A stretch of 64,000 bases of DNA, taken from assembly GCA_018657495.1 (NCBI GenBank), contig JABHXA010000012.1:1-64000 (forward strand). Reading direction: 5' to 3'. Position 1 is the stretch's first letter. Every line of letters starts with the position of its first letter. A model generated the notes under the pieces. That model had not been told where the DNA came from, searched no databases, and saw nothing but the letters and a program-made list of their open reading frames with translations. The translations under genes and the position numbers were made by a program. Below are positions 46,470 through 55,800 of the stretch, piece after piece. Source of the DNA: Fidelibacterota bacterium (GTDB lineage Bacteria > Fidelibacterota > Marinisomatia > SCGC-AAA003-L08 > JACNLC01).

Positions 46470-47246
46470 ATGGGAAATTTAGTTAGATATACTTGTCAGG
46501 ATGATGGGATGGCATTCCTCACATTGGCAAATTCACCTGTAAATACATTATCACAGAATATGCTCAATGAATTTTTAGAGGTGGTAGAAAATATTGAAAA
46601 TGACCCCGCTGTTCGGGTTCTGATCATATCATCTAATCAGAGGTATTTTTGTGTCGGGTTGGATTTGAAAGAGCAATCAGGATTTAAGGCAGAACAATCT
46701 GTTGAGTCTGTACAAAAAATTCAAAACTGCTTCGATAAAATCGCCACATTACCTATCCCGGTTATTTGTGCAGTAAATGGAGCAGCCCTTGGTGGTGGTG
46801 CAGAACTGGCAATTAGCGGTGATTTTAGGATTCTTGAAGAATCAGCCATAATTGGGTTTCCTGAAACTGGTTTAGGCATCATCCCAGGTGCTGGTGGAAC
46901 ACAGCGATTACCAAGATTGGTTGGTGTATCAAAAGCAAAATATTGGATATTTACCGGCAACCAGTTTTCATCAGAAGAAGCGATGGAAGATGGGGTTGCA
47001 GATTTCATTGTAGATGATGGGATTTTATTAGAATCTGCAATAGAACTCGCCGATGAAATTTTGTCATCGGGACCCCTGGCTGTTAAGGCAGCGAAAAATG
47101 CAATTGAAAAAGGCATGGGCTTACCTATGAAAGATGCCCTCGATCTTGAAATTAGTTCATTTCAAAAGCTTGTAAATACAAAGGACTGGAATGAGGGTCT
47201 GAAAGCTTTTCTTGCAAAAAGAAAAGCAAATTGGCAGGGTGAATAA
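46470..47246 (+). CDS. Enoyl-CoA hydratase/isomerase (crotonase family), second copy
   Basis: 258 residues. The acyl-CoA-binding segment VGLDLKEQ differs from the usual AGAD loop, while both active-site glutamates are kept (GGGAELAI and GFPETGLGI). AAGGAG precedes the ATG. Association with the thiolase-fold/DUF35 pair suggests a short degradation or synthesis route where the hydratase produces the hydroxyacyl-CoA cut by the aldolase. Substrate unknown. Confidence 0.9.
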   Translation: MGNLVRYTCQDDGMAFLTLANSPVNTLSQNMLNEFLEVVENIENDPAVRVLIISSNQRYFCVGLDLKEQSGFKAEQSVESVQKIQNCFDKIATLPIPVICAVNGAALGGGAELAISGDFRILEESAIIGFPETGLGIIPGAGGTQRLPRLVGVSKAKYWIFTGNQFSSEEAMEDGVADFIVDDGILLESAIELADEILSSGPLAVKAAKNAIEKGMGLPMKDALDLEISSFQKLVNTKDWNEGLKAFLAKRKANWQGE

Positions 47247-47368
47247 GAAATTATCCAATAAATTATTTTCTGATTCCGTCATTTGTTTTAATTGAAGCAT
47301 TTGATTTATTTCTGGTTGGATCATGTTAATCTCTTCAAATAGTATTGAGTCATTCAAAAAGGATAAAT

Positions 47369-49069
47369 ATGATAAAATATGTAAATAATTTGATAGTATT
47401 GTTTGTTCTCATTCTGGGATGTCGTCAAGCTCCAGGACCATATGTGGTGCCAAAAAATACGGTAAAGATTCCAGTTGAAAGCGGCGTGTATCCAGAGCTA
47501 ACCCTTTCGGATAGACTGCGGGGTGAATTGAATGATTATAAGAATTGTTATGATATTCATTTTTACAGACTCAATGTTGATGTAGATATTTTATCAGAAC
47601 GAATCTCAGGAATTGTTGAATTTCATGCCAATGTGGAAGCAGACCTCGATACCGTACAATTTGATTTATATAAAAATCTCGAAATAGAAAAAATCACTCA
47701 TAATAACCAGATTATGGAATATTATCGAGTAGAGAATTCTGTTTATGCCATACTTCCCGATCATTCAGCGGGTGAGCAGATTGAATTTACTGTATCATAT
47801 TCCGGATTTCCTAAAAAAGCCATCAGACCGCCATGGGATGGAGGTTTTGTCTGGTCGAAGGATAAAAATAATAATCCATGGATTGGTGTGGCCTGTGAAG
47901 GAGACGGGGCAAGCCTATGGTGGCCAAATAAAGATCATCCCACTGAAGAGCCTGACAGCATGGAGATTATCATTACAGTTCCCTCGAATATGGTAGCAGT
48001 TGCCAATGGGAAATTTGTTTCAAAACAAATCTTTGAAAATGACTCATCTGATTTCAACATCGAAAAAGCTCGTTACACCTGGAGTGTAAAAAATCCAATT
48101 AATAATTATAATGTAACCTTAAATATTGGTGATTACGTTACGGTGTCCGATACATTGATGAATAAGGCAGGTGTGCAGTTTATTGACCACTATGTTCTTT
48201 CTTATAGCAAGGAAGTGGCATCTGAACATTTTAAACAGGCAATTGATGTAGTTCATTATTTTGAAAAAGTATTTGGTGAATACCCCTGGTGGGAGGATGG
48301 CTATCGTCTTGTTGAAACTCCTTATCGAGGTATGGAACATCAATCTGCAATTGCCTATGGTAATGAGTTCGAAAATAGCAATAATTATTATATATATGAC
48401 CTTGTAGATTATATAATTCTCCATGAAACTGCTCACGAATGGTGGGGCAATAATGTGACGGCCTGCGATGGTGCGGATGTATGGATTCATGAAACTTTTG
48501 GTACTTATGCAGAAGTAATGTACATAGAAGAAAAACTTGGTAGACTTACGAGTATCGATTATCTGATGACCAAAAGAAAAAATATTAGAAATCTGCTTCC
48601 TATGAAGGGACCGAGGCATGTGAATTATTGGGGTTTTGATGACGTGTACTGGAAAGGTGCATGGATGATTCATACGTTAAGAAGTGTAATTGATGATGAT
48701 CCGCTATTTTATAATATTCTATTGGAATTCCAGGTCCAAAATAGAAAAAGTATTGTATGCACTGAAGATTTTATACAATTTGTGAATGTGAAAACAGATA
48801 ATAATTTCCAGTATTTCTTTGATCAATATTTATATAATCGGAAGCCTCCTACATTCGAATACTTTGTTTCAAATGATCAACTGACATATCAGTGGACTGG
48901 TGTGAATGATGATTTTGTGATGCCATTGATTATAGGGATTAATAAAGAGCCTGTTACGATTTATCCTTCAAATTCGAAGCAGAAAATCGTAATTCCGCTT
49001 CATGCAATTATTGAAATTCCAGAACGATATTATTATATGGCAGTCAACGATTTAGGAGAAATTGAATAG
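47369..49069 (+). CDS. M1-family metallopeptidase lipoprotein
   Basis: 566 residues. A signal sequence with lipobox LILGC (about residue 19) suggests an envelope lipoprotein. The zinc site is H352-E353-x-x-H356 with E375 eighteen residues on (HETAHEWW...WIHETF), and GMEHQS replaces the GAMEN exopeptidase motif, as in several bacterial cold-active members. The C-terminal ARM-like domain of large M1 enzymes is short here. I chose the ATG at 47369 after an AAAAGGA ribosome site. Aminopeptidase function is expected, substrate unknown. Confidence 0.9.
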   Translation: MIKYVNNLIVLFVLILGCRQAPGPYVVPKNTVKIPVESGVYPELTLSDRLRGELNDYKNCYDIHFYRLNVDVDILSERISGIVEFHANVEADLDTVQFDLYKNLEIEKITHNNQIMEYYRVENSVYAILPDHSAGEQIEFTVSYSGFPKKAIRPPWDGGFVWSKDKNNNPWIGVACEGDGASLWWPNKDHPTEEPDSMEIIITVPSNMVAVANGKFVSKQIFENDSSDFNIEKARYTWSVKNPINNYNVTLNIGDYVTVSDTLMNKAGVQFIDHYVLSYSKEVASEHFKQAIDVVHYFEKVFGEYPWWEDGYRLVETPYRGMEHQSAIAYGNEFENSNNYYIYDLVDYIILHETAHEWWGNNVTACDGADVWIHETFGTYAEVMYIEEKLGRLTSIDYLMTKRKNIRNLLPMKGPRHVNYWGFDDVYWKGAWMIHTLRSVIDDDPLFYNILLEFQVQNRKSIVCTEDFIQFVNVKTDNNFQYFFDQYLYNRKPPTFEYFVSNDQLTYQWTGVNDDFVMPLIIGINKEPVTIYPSNSKQKIVIPLHAIIEIPERYYYMAVNDLGEIE

Positions 49070-49287
49070 GTTCTTTTTGTTGAGGATAGATTAAATTCTA
49101 TACAGGCCGCCAATCATAACTGAGACAGCTGGTGAAACGTTGTAGATTAAGACATAGTTAGGCATCGAAAACCAGAACGGCTTGTTTTATTGGCTATTTA
49201 TTGTGTGAAAAGATCAACTATGTGGATTCAATCTTAGATTTAATAATCCTTTTCAATTCAGTAATGTGAAGTCTTCAATATCAAAAA

Positions 49288-50301
49288 TCAAGGTGTAGAG
49301 AATAATTTTTCATCCATGGAATATTGGACAAATGTAGCATACTCCTGCAGTTCCTTTAGATCTAAGGCACCCATATAACTTAGAGCACTTCTTAATCCTG
49401 CATCAATTTTATCCAGAATATTCTGTACGCTGCCCTTATAACTGACAATTGTCTCATCACCTTCAATATAGTAGGGATTGGACTTGCTTTTATTTTGAAC
49501 GGCAAAAGAAGCGGATCCACGATATGCCTTGTAAAGCTTTCCATTATATTTAAGTATATTTCCCTCAGCTTCTTTTGTACCGGCAAACATCCTGCCTACC
49601 ATCACAAGATCTGCACCAAGGCCTAAAGCTAAAGATATATGGCCCACATCTCTGACGCCGCCGTCGGCAATAATAAGTGAATCCAGATTCTTTTCTTTTT
49701 TAATATATTTACATTCAAGAAGTGCGGACACAATTCCCTGCCCAACACCAGTCATAATCGAAGTTGTGCACATTGACCCGTTTCCAATACCTACTCTGAT
49801 AGCATCCACTCCTAATCCAGCAAGATATTCAAAACCTTCCATAGACGCCACATTTCCGCAGATAACAAATGTATCACCAAAATCTTTTATCATTTTAATA
49901 ACCGGCTCCACATGGATATTGAATCCGTTGGCGACATCGAGAATAAATAATCTAGCACCTTTGCTGTAGATATTTTTGATGAACAGTTCGTCTTCAAGAC
50001 CAACTGCGATAAAACAATCCGTACCTAAATCTGAAAGCATCTCATAATGATTGATCCTCTCTTCGGAAGATTGAAAACGATGGATCATTCCAAGCATTCC
50101 GTTCTTGGATAATACCTTACACATTTCAATGCCACTTATAGTATCCATTGGCGCTGGAAGAACTGGCATATTTAAAGAAATGGAATTCCCGTTATTGTGA
50201 ATCTTTTTTGATAAATCTATGCTGCGTCTCGTACTGGATTTTGAAATATTTCTGGGGACCATGGAAATATTCTGATAAGTATAGGTAGGGGATAATGCCA
50301 T
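49288..50301 (-). CDS. guaC: GMP reductase / IMP dehydrogenase-like protein
   Basis: 337 residues of the IMPDH/GMPR barrel without CBS domains. The catalytic loop GIGNGSMCTTSIMTGVG has C178; TGVG rather than AGVG agrees with GMP reductase, which converts GMP to IMP and ammonia. CTTS in place of CTTR and the loss of the following YPQ are unusual. A phosphate-binding ADGGVRD segment and the flap YRGSAS follow. It converges with the M1 peptidase. The gene symbol is tentative. Confidence 0.82.
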   Translation of the reverse strand: MALSPTYTYQNISMVPRNISKSSTRRSIDLSKKIHNNGNSISLNMPVLPAPMDTISGIEMCKVLSKNGMLGMIHRFQSSEERINHYEMLSDLGTDCFIAVGLEDELFIKNIYSKGARLFILDVANGFNIHVEPVIKMIKDFGDTFVICGNVASMEGFEYLAGLGVDAIRVGIGNGSMCTTSIMTGVGQGIVSALLECKYIKKEKNLDSLIIADGGVRDVGHISLALGLGADLVMVGRMFAGTKEAEGNILKYNGKLYKAYRGSASFAVQNKSKSNPYYIEGDETIVSYKGSVQNILDKIDAGLRSALSYMGALDLKELQEYATFVQYSMDEKLFSTP

Positions 50302-50547
50302 TTAATGGGATTCCTTTATAACTTCGGTTTAAATAATTCTGTATCTCACCAAATATTTTAAGAAATCATACCGATGTGATGTATTGATAATTATTCAATA
50401 ATAACACTTTCAGGTAGGAAATATTCAAGAAAACCTGCTGTTTTTAAAATCACTTTTTTCTCATTTAGGCTTATAACTAATATTGAGCAGTCAAAACTGA
50501 AGGATTTGCACTCATTAATCAACAAACACATTTTTTATGTGATTTAG

Positions 50548-52839
50548 TTGTTGGGATATAAAAACAATATCTCAATGACAGAGTCATTCGTACAACTTAT
50601 TTCGCCGCTGTACATTATCATTTGTATGGTTTTCCCGGAATTGAATGTGATAGCCTGTCTATTTGCAGGAAGGGTTACCTATGATCCCAGATTATCAATT
50701 TTCTACCCAATAAGTTTAAATCATATAAATCTTGCTATCATGATGATACATCTCTTGATTTTGCCAAAAGCCAAACAAATAAAACAAATTATTATACCTG
50801 GATTTCCATTATTAATACTTTTCACAATATGGATGATAATAAACAGTCTATTTTTTTCTCATTATCCTCAATATGCACTCTCAAAAATTTTGTCTTTATG
50901 CCTGTTAACCGGTTTACCCATAATAGTAGTTTATTTAAGACATAGATTATTTGGAGATATTGTACTTATTCGTCTTTTGTTCTCTATAGCACTATTAGCG
51001 CTTATCATGTCAATTATGGGAATTATCAAGCTGATATTAAATCCAGAAATTACTCGATTGAGTGTTCTTCGCGGTGGTCCCATTTCGATGTCGAGAATAA
51101 TGGGTTATGGAATTATTACAATTTATTTTCTGCATAAAGGCAATTTCTTCCCCAAATGGATTTCATATTTCAACATAAAAAATATTTTAGGATTAATGCT
51201 CCTAGTTATGATTTTCACCTTTACTAAAGGTCCGGCTGTGAGCCTTTTCTGTGTTTGGTTGATTTATAGAATCAGAAATGAAAAATTCAAAAATATTAAG
51301 AATCTTATCCTGGCAGTAGCCTTGGTTGTATTAACCATTTTATTTTCAATGGATGTTATCAGGCAGACTATGAATTCTGATGTAAGTGTATGGTATGGCA
51401 GTTATATAACCCGCATTGAACATATTAGAAATGCTGTTTTTGCTTTCATGCAAAATCCATTGTTCGGGATTGGTGTAGGTAACTTCAGTATTTGGGGAGA
51501 TGGTTGGTTATATCCCCATAATATCATCATTGAGATACTATGTGAAACCGGTCTTATTGGATTCTGTTTATTTTCATTATTAATTATTATATTTTTTAAA
51601 AGTGGATATCACCACAATAATTGGATAGAAAAAGCATTTTATCTACTTACCATTTTTATTTTTCTCAACCAAATGGTTAGTAGTGATATTGTCGGGGCCA
51701 GATTTCTTTGGTTCTATTTATTTATCTGTTTGATGATAAATCATAAAATTTCAATTCCAGATAAAATATTTCTAAATAAACAAATAATCATATCTATAAG
51801 GAGGATGAAAGTGAAATTATTATATAAATCAATTGTATTAATTCCAATATTCAGCATGATATTATCTCAACTATCGATATCAAATCTCGATGGTGTTGAG
51901 GTATATATAATCGATTTTGATTCAACTGTCACAGGGATCAACGAGGGGCAATATTCTGGAATTGGTTTTCAATCTACGCCTTTGACAGGACAATTGGATT
52001 CTGATGGTATAATTGCAACAGGATTAAGTGATGGTGATATGATTTTTGGGGATACGATAACCTCCGGAGATTTTGCTCGTGGCACAGATGGCTCTAGCCC
52101 CAGCAATGGTGTCACAACCGGAGGTATTTATGCGTTTGAACATACCGTTGGTGATTTTGCTTTTGGCATTCAACCTGGAGGCAGTGATTTTACACCTGGA
52201 GAGTTAATTCTTAAAATTCAGAACTCAACAGGATACTCGGTAACCCATATTACTTTAGAATACGAAGTATGGATTTTTAATGATCAGAATCGGTCAAATT
52301 CAATCTCATTTTCGCATTCCGCCGATAATTTGAGCTATACAGATATTACCAGTCTGGATTTAATATCGCCAGAAGCTGCAGATGATGAAACTGTCTGGGT
52401 GAAAGAAGATAAAGCAATATGGATTCAGAACCTTGCTATCCCTGATGGTGGTTATTATTATTTCCGATGGACTGGGGCTGATGTGAGTGGAAGCGGATCA
52501 AGGGATGAATTTGCTATAGATGATATCTCCATCTCGATTGGAACCGCATTGGATCTTGATGTTAATATGACCCCACCAAATTTTAGTATATTAAATAGCT
52601 ATCCAAATCCATTCAATCCAAAGGTGACAATTAACTATCAGCTTCCGGCGGCAGGAATTGCATCAATATTTGTCACAGATATAAATGGCAGGTTAATCCA
52701 GAAATTATTAGATGATTATCAGACATTGGGTAATCATCAACTAATATGGAATGCCTGCGCCTCACCAAGCGGATTATATATTATTCATCTACGCATTAAT
52801 GATCAGACAAGTACCCAAAAAATTACATTGATTAAGTAA
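50548..52839 (+). CDS. O-antigen-ligase-like membrane protein, open in frame into a secreted sorting-domain protein
   Basis: 763 codons without a stop. Residues 1-410 are a polytopic membrane protein with about ten helices and the Wzy_C/WaaL hallmark NPLFGIGVGNF...PHNIIIEILCETGLIG (about 301-335). After KQIIISIRR the frame continues straight into a signal peptide, a beta domain and a YPNPFNP sorting domain. A strong ribosome site inside the frame (see the nested feature) indicates that the second half is, or was, an independent gene. Either the ligase stop codon has been lost or the sequence has an error there. The start (TTG 50548 or ATG 50575) is uncertain. Probably inner membrane; joins polysaccharide to lipid A core. 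Confidence 0.7.
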   Translation: MLGYKNNISMTESFVQLISPLYIIICMVFPELNVIACLFAGRVTYDPRLSIFYPISLNHINLAIMMIHLLILPKAKQIKQIIIPGFPLLILFTIWMIINSLFFSHYPQYALSKILSLCLLTGLPIIVVYLRHRLFGDIVLIRLLFSIALLALIMSIMGIIKLILNPEITRLSVLRGGPISMSRIMGYGIITIYFLHKGNFFPKWISYFNIKNILGLMLLVMIFTFTKGPAVSLFCVWLIYRIRNEKFKNIKNLILAVALVVLTILFSMDVIRQTMNSDVSVWYGSYITRIEHIRNAVFAFMQNPLFGIGVGNFSIWGDGWLYPHNIIIEILCETGLIGFCLFSLLIIIFFKSGYHHNNWIEKAFYLLTIFIFLNQMVSSDIVGARFLWFYLFICLMINHKISIPDKIFLNKQIIISIRRMKVKLLYKSIVLIPIFSMILSQLSISNLDGVEVYIIDFDSTVTGINEGQYSGIGFQSTPLTGQLDSDGIIATGLSDGDMIFGDTITSGDFARGTDGSSPSNGVTTGGIYAFEHTVGDFAFGIQPGGSDFTPGELILKIQNSTGYSVTHITLEYEVWIFNDQNRSNSISFSHSADNLSYTDITSLDLISPEAADDETVWVKEDKAIWIQNLAIPDGGYYYFRWTGADVSGSGSRDEFAIDDISISIGTALDLDVNMTPPNFSILNSYPNPFNPKVTINYQLPAAGIASIFVTDINGRLIQKLLDDYQTLGNHQLIWNACASPSGLYIIHLRINDQTSTQKITLIK
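51811..52839 (+). CDS. Nested gene: secreted beta protein with type IX-like sorting domain
   Basis: AAGGAGG at 51798-51804 lies 6 bases before GTG 51811, which is in the same frame as the upstream protein. Starting here gives 342 residues: a signal peptide (about 1-20), a beta-sandwich domain (about 25-245, ending GSRDEFAIDDISISIG) and a C-terminal domain NSYPNPFNPKVTINYQL...SGLYIIHLRI, ending TLIK. The beta part looks like a carbohydrate-binding or adhesion module. Predicted surface-exposed or secreted cargo. The C25 peptidase gene follows 6 bases on. Confidence 0.78.
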   Translation: MKLLYKSIVLIPIFSMILSQLSISNLDGVEVYIIDFDSTVTGINEGQYSGIGFQSTPLTGQLDSDGIIATGLSDGDMIFGDTITSGDFARGTDGSSPSNGVTTGGIYAFEHTVGDFAFGIQPGGSDFTPGELILKIQNSTGYSVTHITLEYEVWIFNDQNRSNSISFSHSADNLSYTDITSLDLISPEAADDETVWVKEDKAIWIQNLAIPDGGYYYFRWTGADVSGSGSRDEFAIDDISISIGTALDLDVNMTPPNFSILNSYPNPFNPKVTINYQLPAAGIASIFVTDINGRLIQKLLDDYQTLGNHQLIWNACASPSGLYIIHLRINDQTSTQKITLIK

Positions 52840-52845
52840 ATACCA

Positions 52846-55800
52846 TTGATCTTCAAGTTATCACGATTTTCAATATTCTGTATTTTCCCAGGCATAATAT
52901 TATTGCAGGATAATTTTGAATATTTGATTCTTACTCATTCATCTTTATCAGGTCCAGCAGCTTCATTTGCTTCTGTGTATAATATTGAAATTGAAGAATC
53001 ACTGCGATTGACTACACATATTATTTATGCAGACTCCGTTGCTGTTAATTATCCAGATGTTGATCCAGAATATGCAATTTGGGAACAAATTTCAACCTAT
53101 ATAAATGACATTGAAGGATTCAAATATTTATTTATTCTTGGTGATGAAATCCTGGTTCCTCCCATTTATGACAATTACCAAATTCCCTCAGATGATTTTT
53201 ATTCTTCTTTTGATTTATCGAATCCATTACCGAGGGTTGCCTCTGGCAGAATTCCAGTTAATTCATCAATAATGGCAGAAGGAATTGTGCAAAAATTAAG
53301 ATCATATTTATTAACGCCTACAGAGGGCAACTGGAAATCTGAAATCGTACTTATTGCTGATGATGCCTATAAACCATCTGGGGATCCACTGCTGGAAGTG
53401 ACCCATGTATTGAGTTCAAATGACCTTTTTCAGGAACTCAATGGTCTGCTTCAGATAGATTGTATCTATGGAACCGATTACGAACCTTATTATGGCAGCG
53501 GCATACCAACATTACCTGAAATGACAGAAGATATTATCGACAAAATTAATTCAGGTTTAGCCTGGTTAAATTATATTGGCCACGGAAACGAGACAACGAT
53601 GGGGGATGAGTTGATTCTGGATATGGAACGGGATCTTTCACTTATCTCTTCAATCGAAGGAAAATTGCCGGTTTGGGTTGTTGGTTCATGTGATCTTGGT
53701 CACTATGATAATGCTGATTGTTTTGCCGAAAACCTGATGCAAAAACCAGATGGAGCAATTGCCGTCATTAGCACAACAAGATTAATACTTTCACAATCGG
53801 TAAATGCATTTATGACTCGTCTGTATAGTCAACTAACTGATTATCTGCTTGGAATAAATGAAAGCAGATTGGGAGATATTATTAAAGATTCAAAAACGGG
53901 GCAAACTGATTATGTTTTTCAATTATTTGGGGATCCGGCAATGCCCATAATATTGCCAAGGTCAAATGAGATTATCACCAATTATCCTGACTCATTAGAA
54001 ATATTAAGTCAATCTCATGTATCCATTGAGAATCAAAATAGCGACTATTCATTTATAAAAGTCCGTGGACCAGATAAACTAATTCACAAACAGATTACAG
54101 ACATTCTCACTATTGATTATACTCTGCCTGGAGACTTGATTTTTGCAAGTAATATCGATACTCAAATTGATTTTTATACATCATTGGATTATCCGTTCTG
54201 TAATAATTGTCCTGCTACCATAACTGTGTTTCAGGATAATTCAACACATCCGTTTCAGAGTATATCTGATCAAGTGTCAGATATACAGCCCACATTGCCT
54301 GACGAAATATATGATTTTGATGAACCCGAAATTCAGTTGATATCAGAAGGAAACATTGTAAATGATTGGGATATATTTTATCAACCGATATCTTTTGAAA
54401 TTCTCCTCACTGATTCAACTGGTATTAATCTAATGGATATGCCCGGTCATTGTATAAGCGTCGGTGTTGATGATAATATGCCTGACAACATAACCAGTGA
54501 ATTCGAATATTTTTCAGAAAATTCATACTCTGGAATTGTCGGTTTTACAGTCTCAGGGCTAACAACAGGGATTCATACATTATCACTTGAAGCATGGGAT
54601 AATGCTAACAATCGGGGCACAGCATCATTCCAAATATGTATTGAGAACTGTGAGGAAATTCCAATGATAATTGATGATGCCTGGGACAGCATAACATCAA
54701 TGATTACTGCCAATAGCATTGTTGGTTTTGATGATGGGACTATTCTTGTCGCTACCGATGGCGGACTGTTTAAATATTCATCTCAGGATGGTGGGATTGA
54801 AATGATATCACCAGGATCTCAATTACTTGCATCAAATTTAAAAGTGGTAAAAAAAGATACTGGAAACAGATTATGGATTGGTTCGGATTCTGAAATGAAT
54901 ATTCTACAAATCTATGATGTCCAAATGGGGTTATTAGAAAGTATTTCTGATATGGGAATTACTGGACTATCTGATTTAGCACTGGACCAATCACGCGCCT
55001 TTGGAATTGTAGAATTGAATGATAATTCTGCGGTTGCTGAATTCAGGATTGGCGAGAATTCGTTTCCATATTTGCAGGATGTATATTCTAACTTTCCGAT
55101 TGAAGTGAATTCAATATCTCATATATCAATGATGGAGGATTCCGTTTATGTAACAACACCAACTGGTATACTCAAGGGTAATTTCGTAAATGGACTTTTA
55201 AATGCTTCAAACAGCTGGGAGATCATGAATGAAGATGATATTCCCATTGTCTTTATCCCTGGAGAATCTGATATACTTATAGCTGGTAATTCATTATTCC
55301 TTGAATCTGATGGAGAATTTGTTGAATTATTTGATGGGTTTGATAATGTAGTCGATGCAGGATATGAGTCAGATGGCAATTTATTTATCCTGATGACTGA
55401 TGATCATATATACTGCTTTGACCAAAATTTTGAATTACTAAGCGGCTTCCCAATTGCTGCACCTGTCAACAGCCATTTCACCTCATTTTATGTCATCGAT
55501 GATACAATTTATGCAGGACTCTTTAAGCAGGGTATGATGATCATAAATGTTGTCACTCATGAGTATTCATATGTGAGTCCCAATACAATATTTTCAAATG
55601 AGATCGATGCAATTTCAGTTGATCAAAATAGTGGCATCATAGCAGCTGTGAATAAAGAGGGCATGATGTTGGTTGTTGAAGGATACTTCTCCAATTATAT
55701 AAGCAGTTATCATACAGAACCATTTCAATTAAACGATGACAACGTCAATAATTTTTCTGGTTATGAGATACCCTATAAACCTGGATCCAATCTCCCATGG

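Noticed and set aside
48119..48673. A 184-codon minus-strand frame inside the M1 peptidase
   Set aside because: It lies opposite a clear zinc peptidase coding region, has no ribosome site and reads as His- and Ile-rich sequence without family likeness, so it is a shadow.
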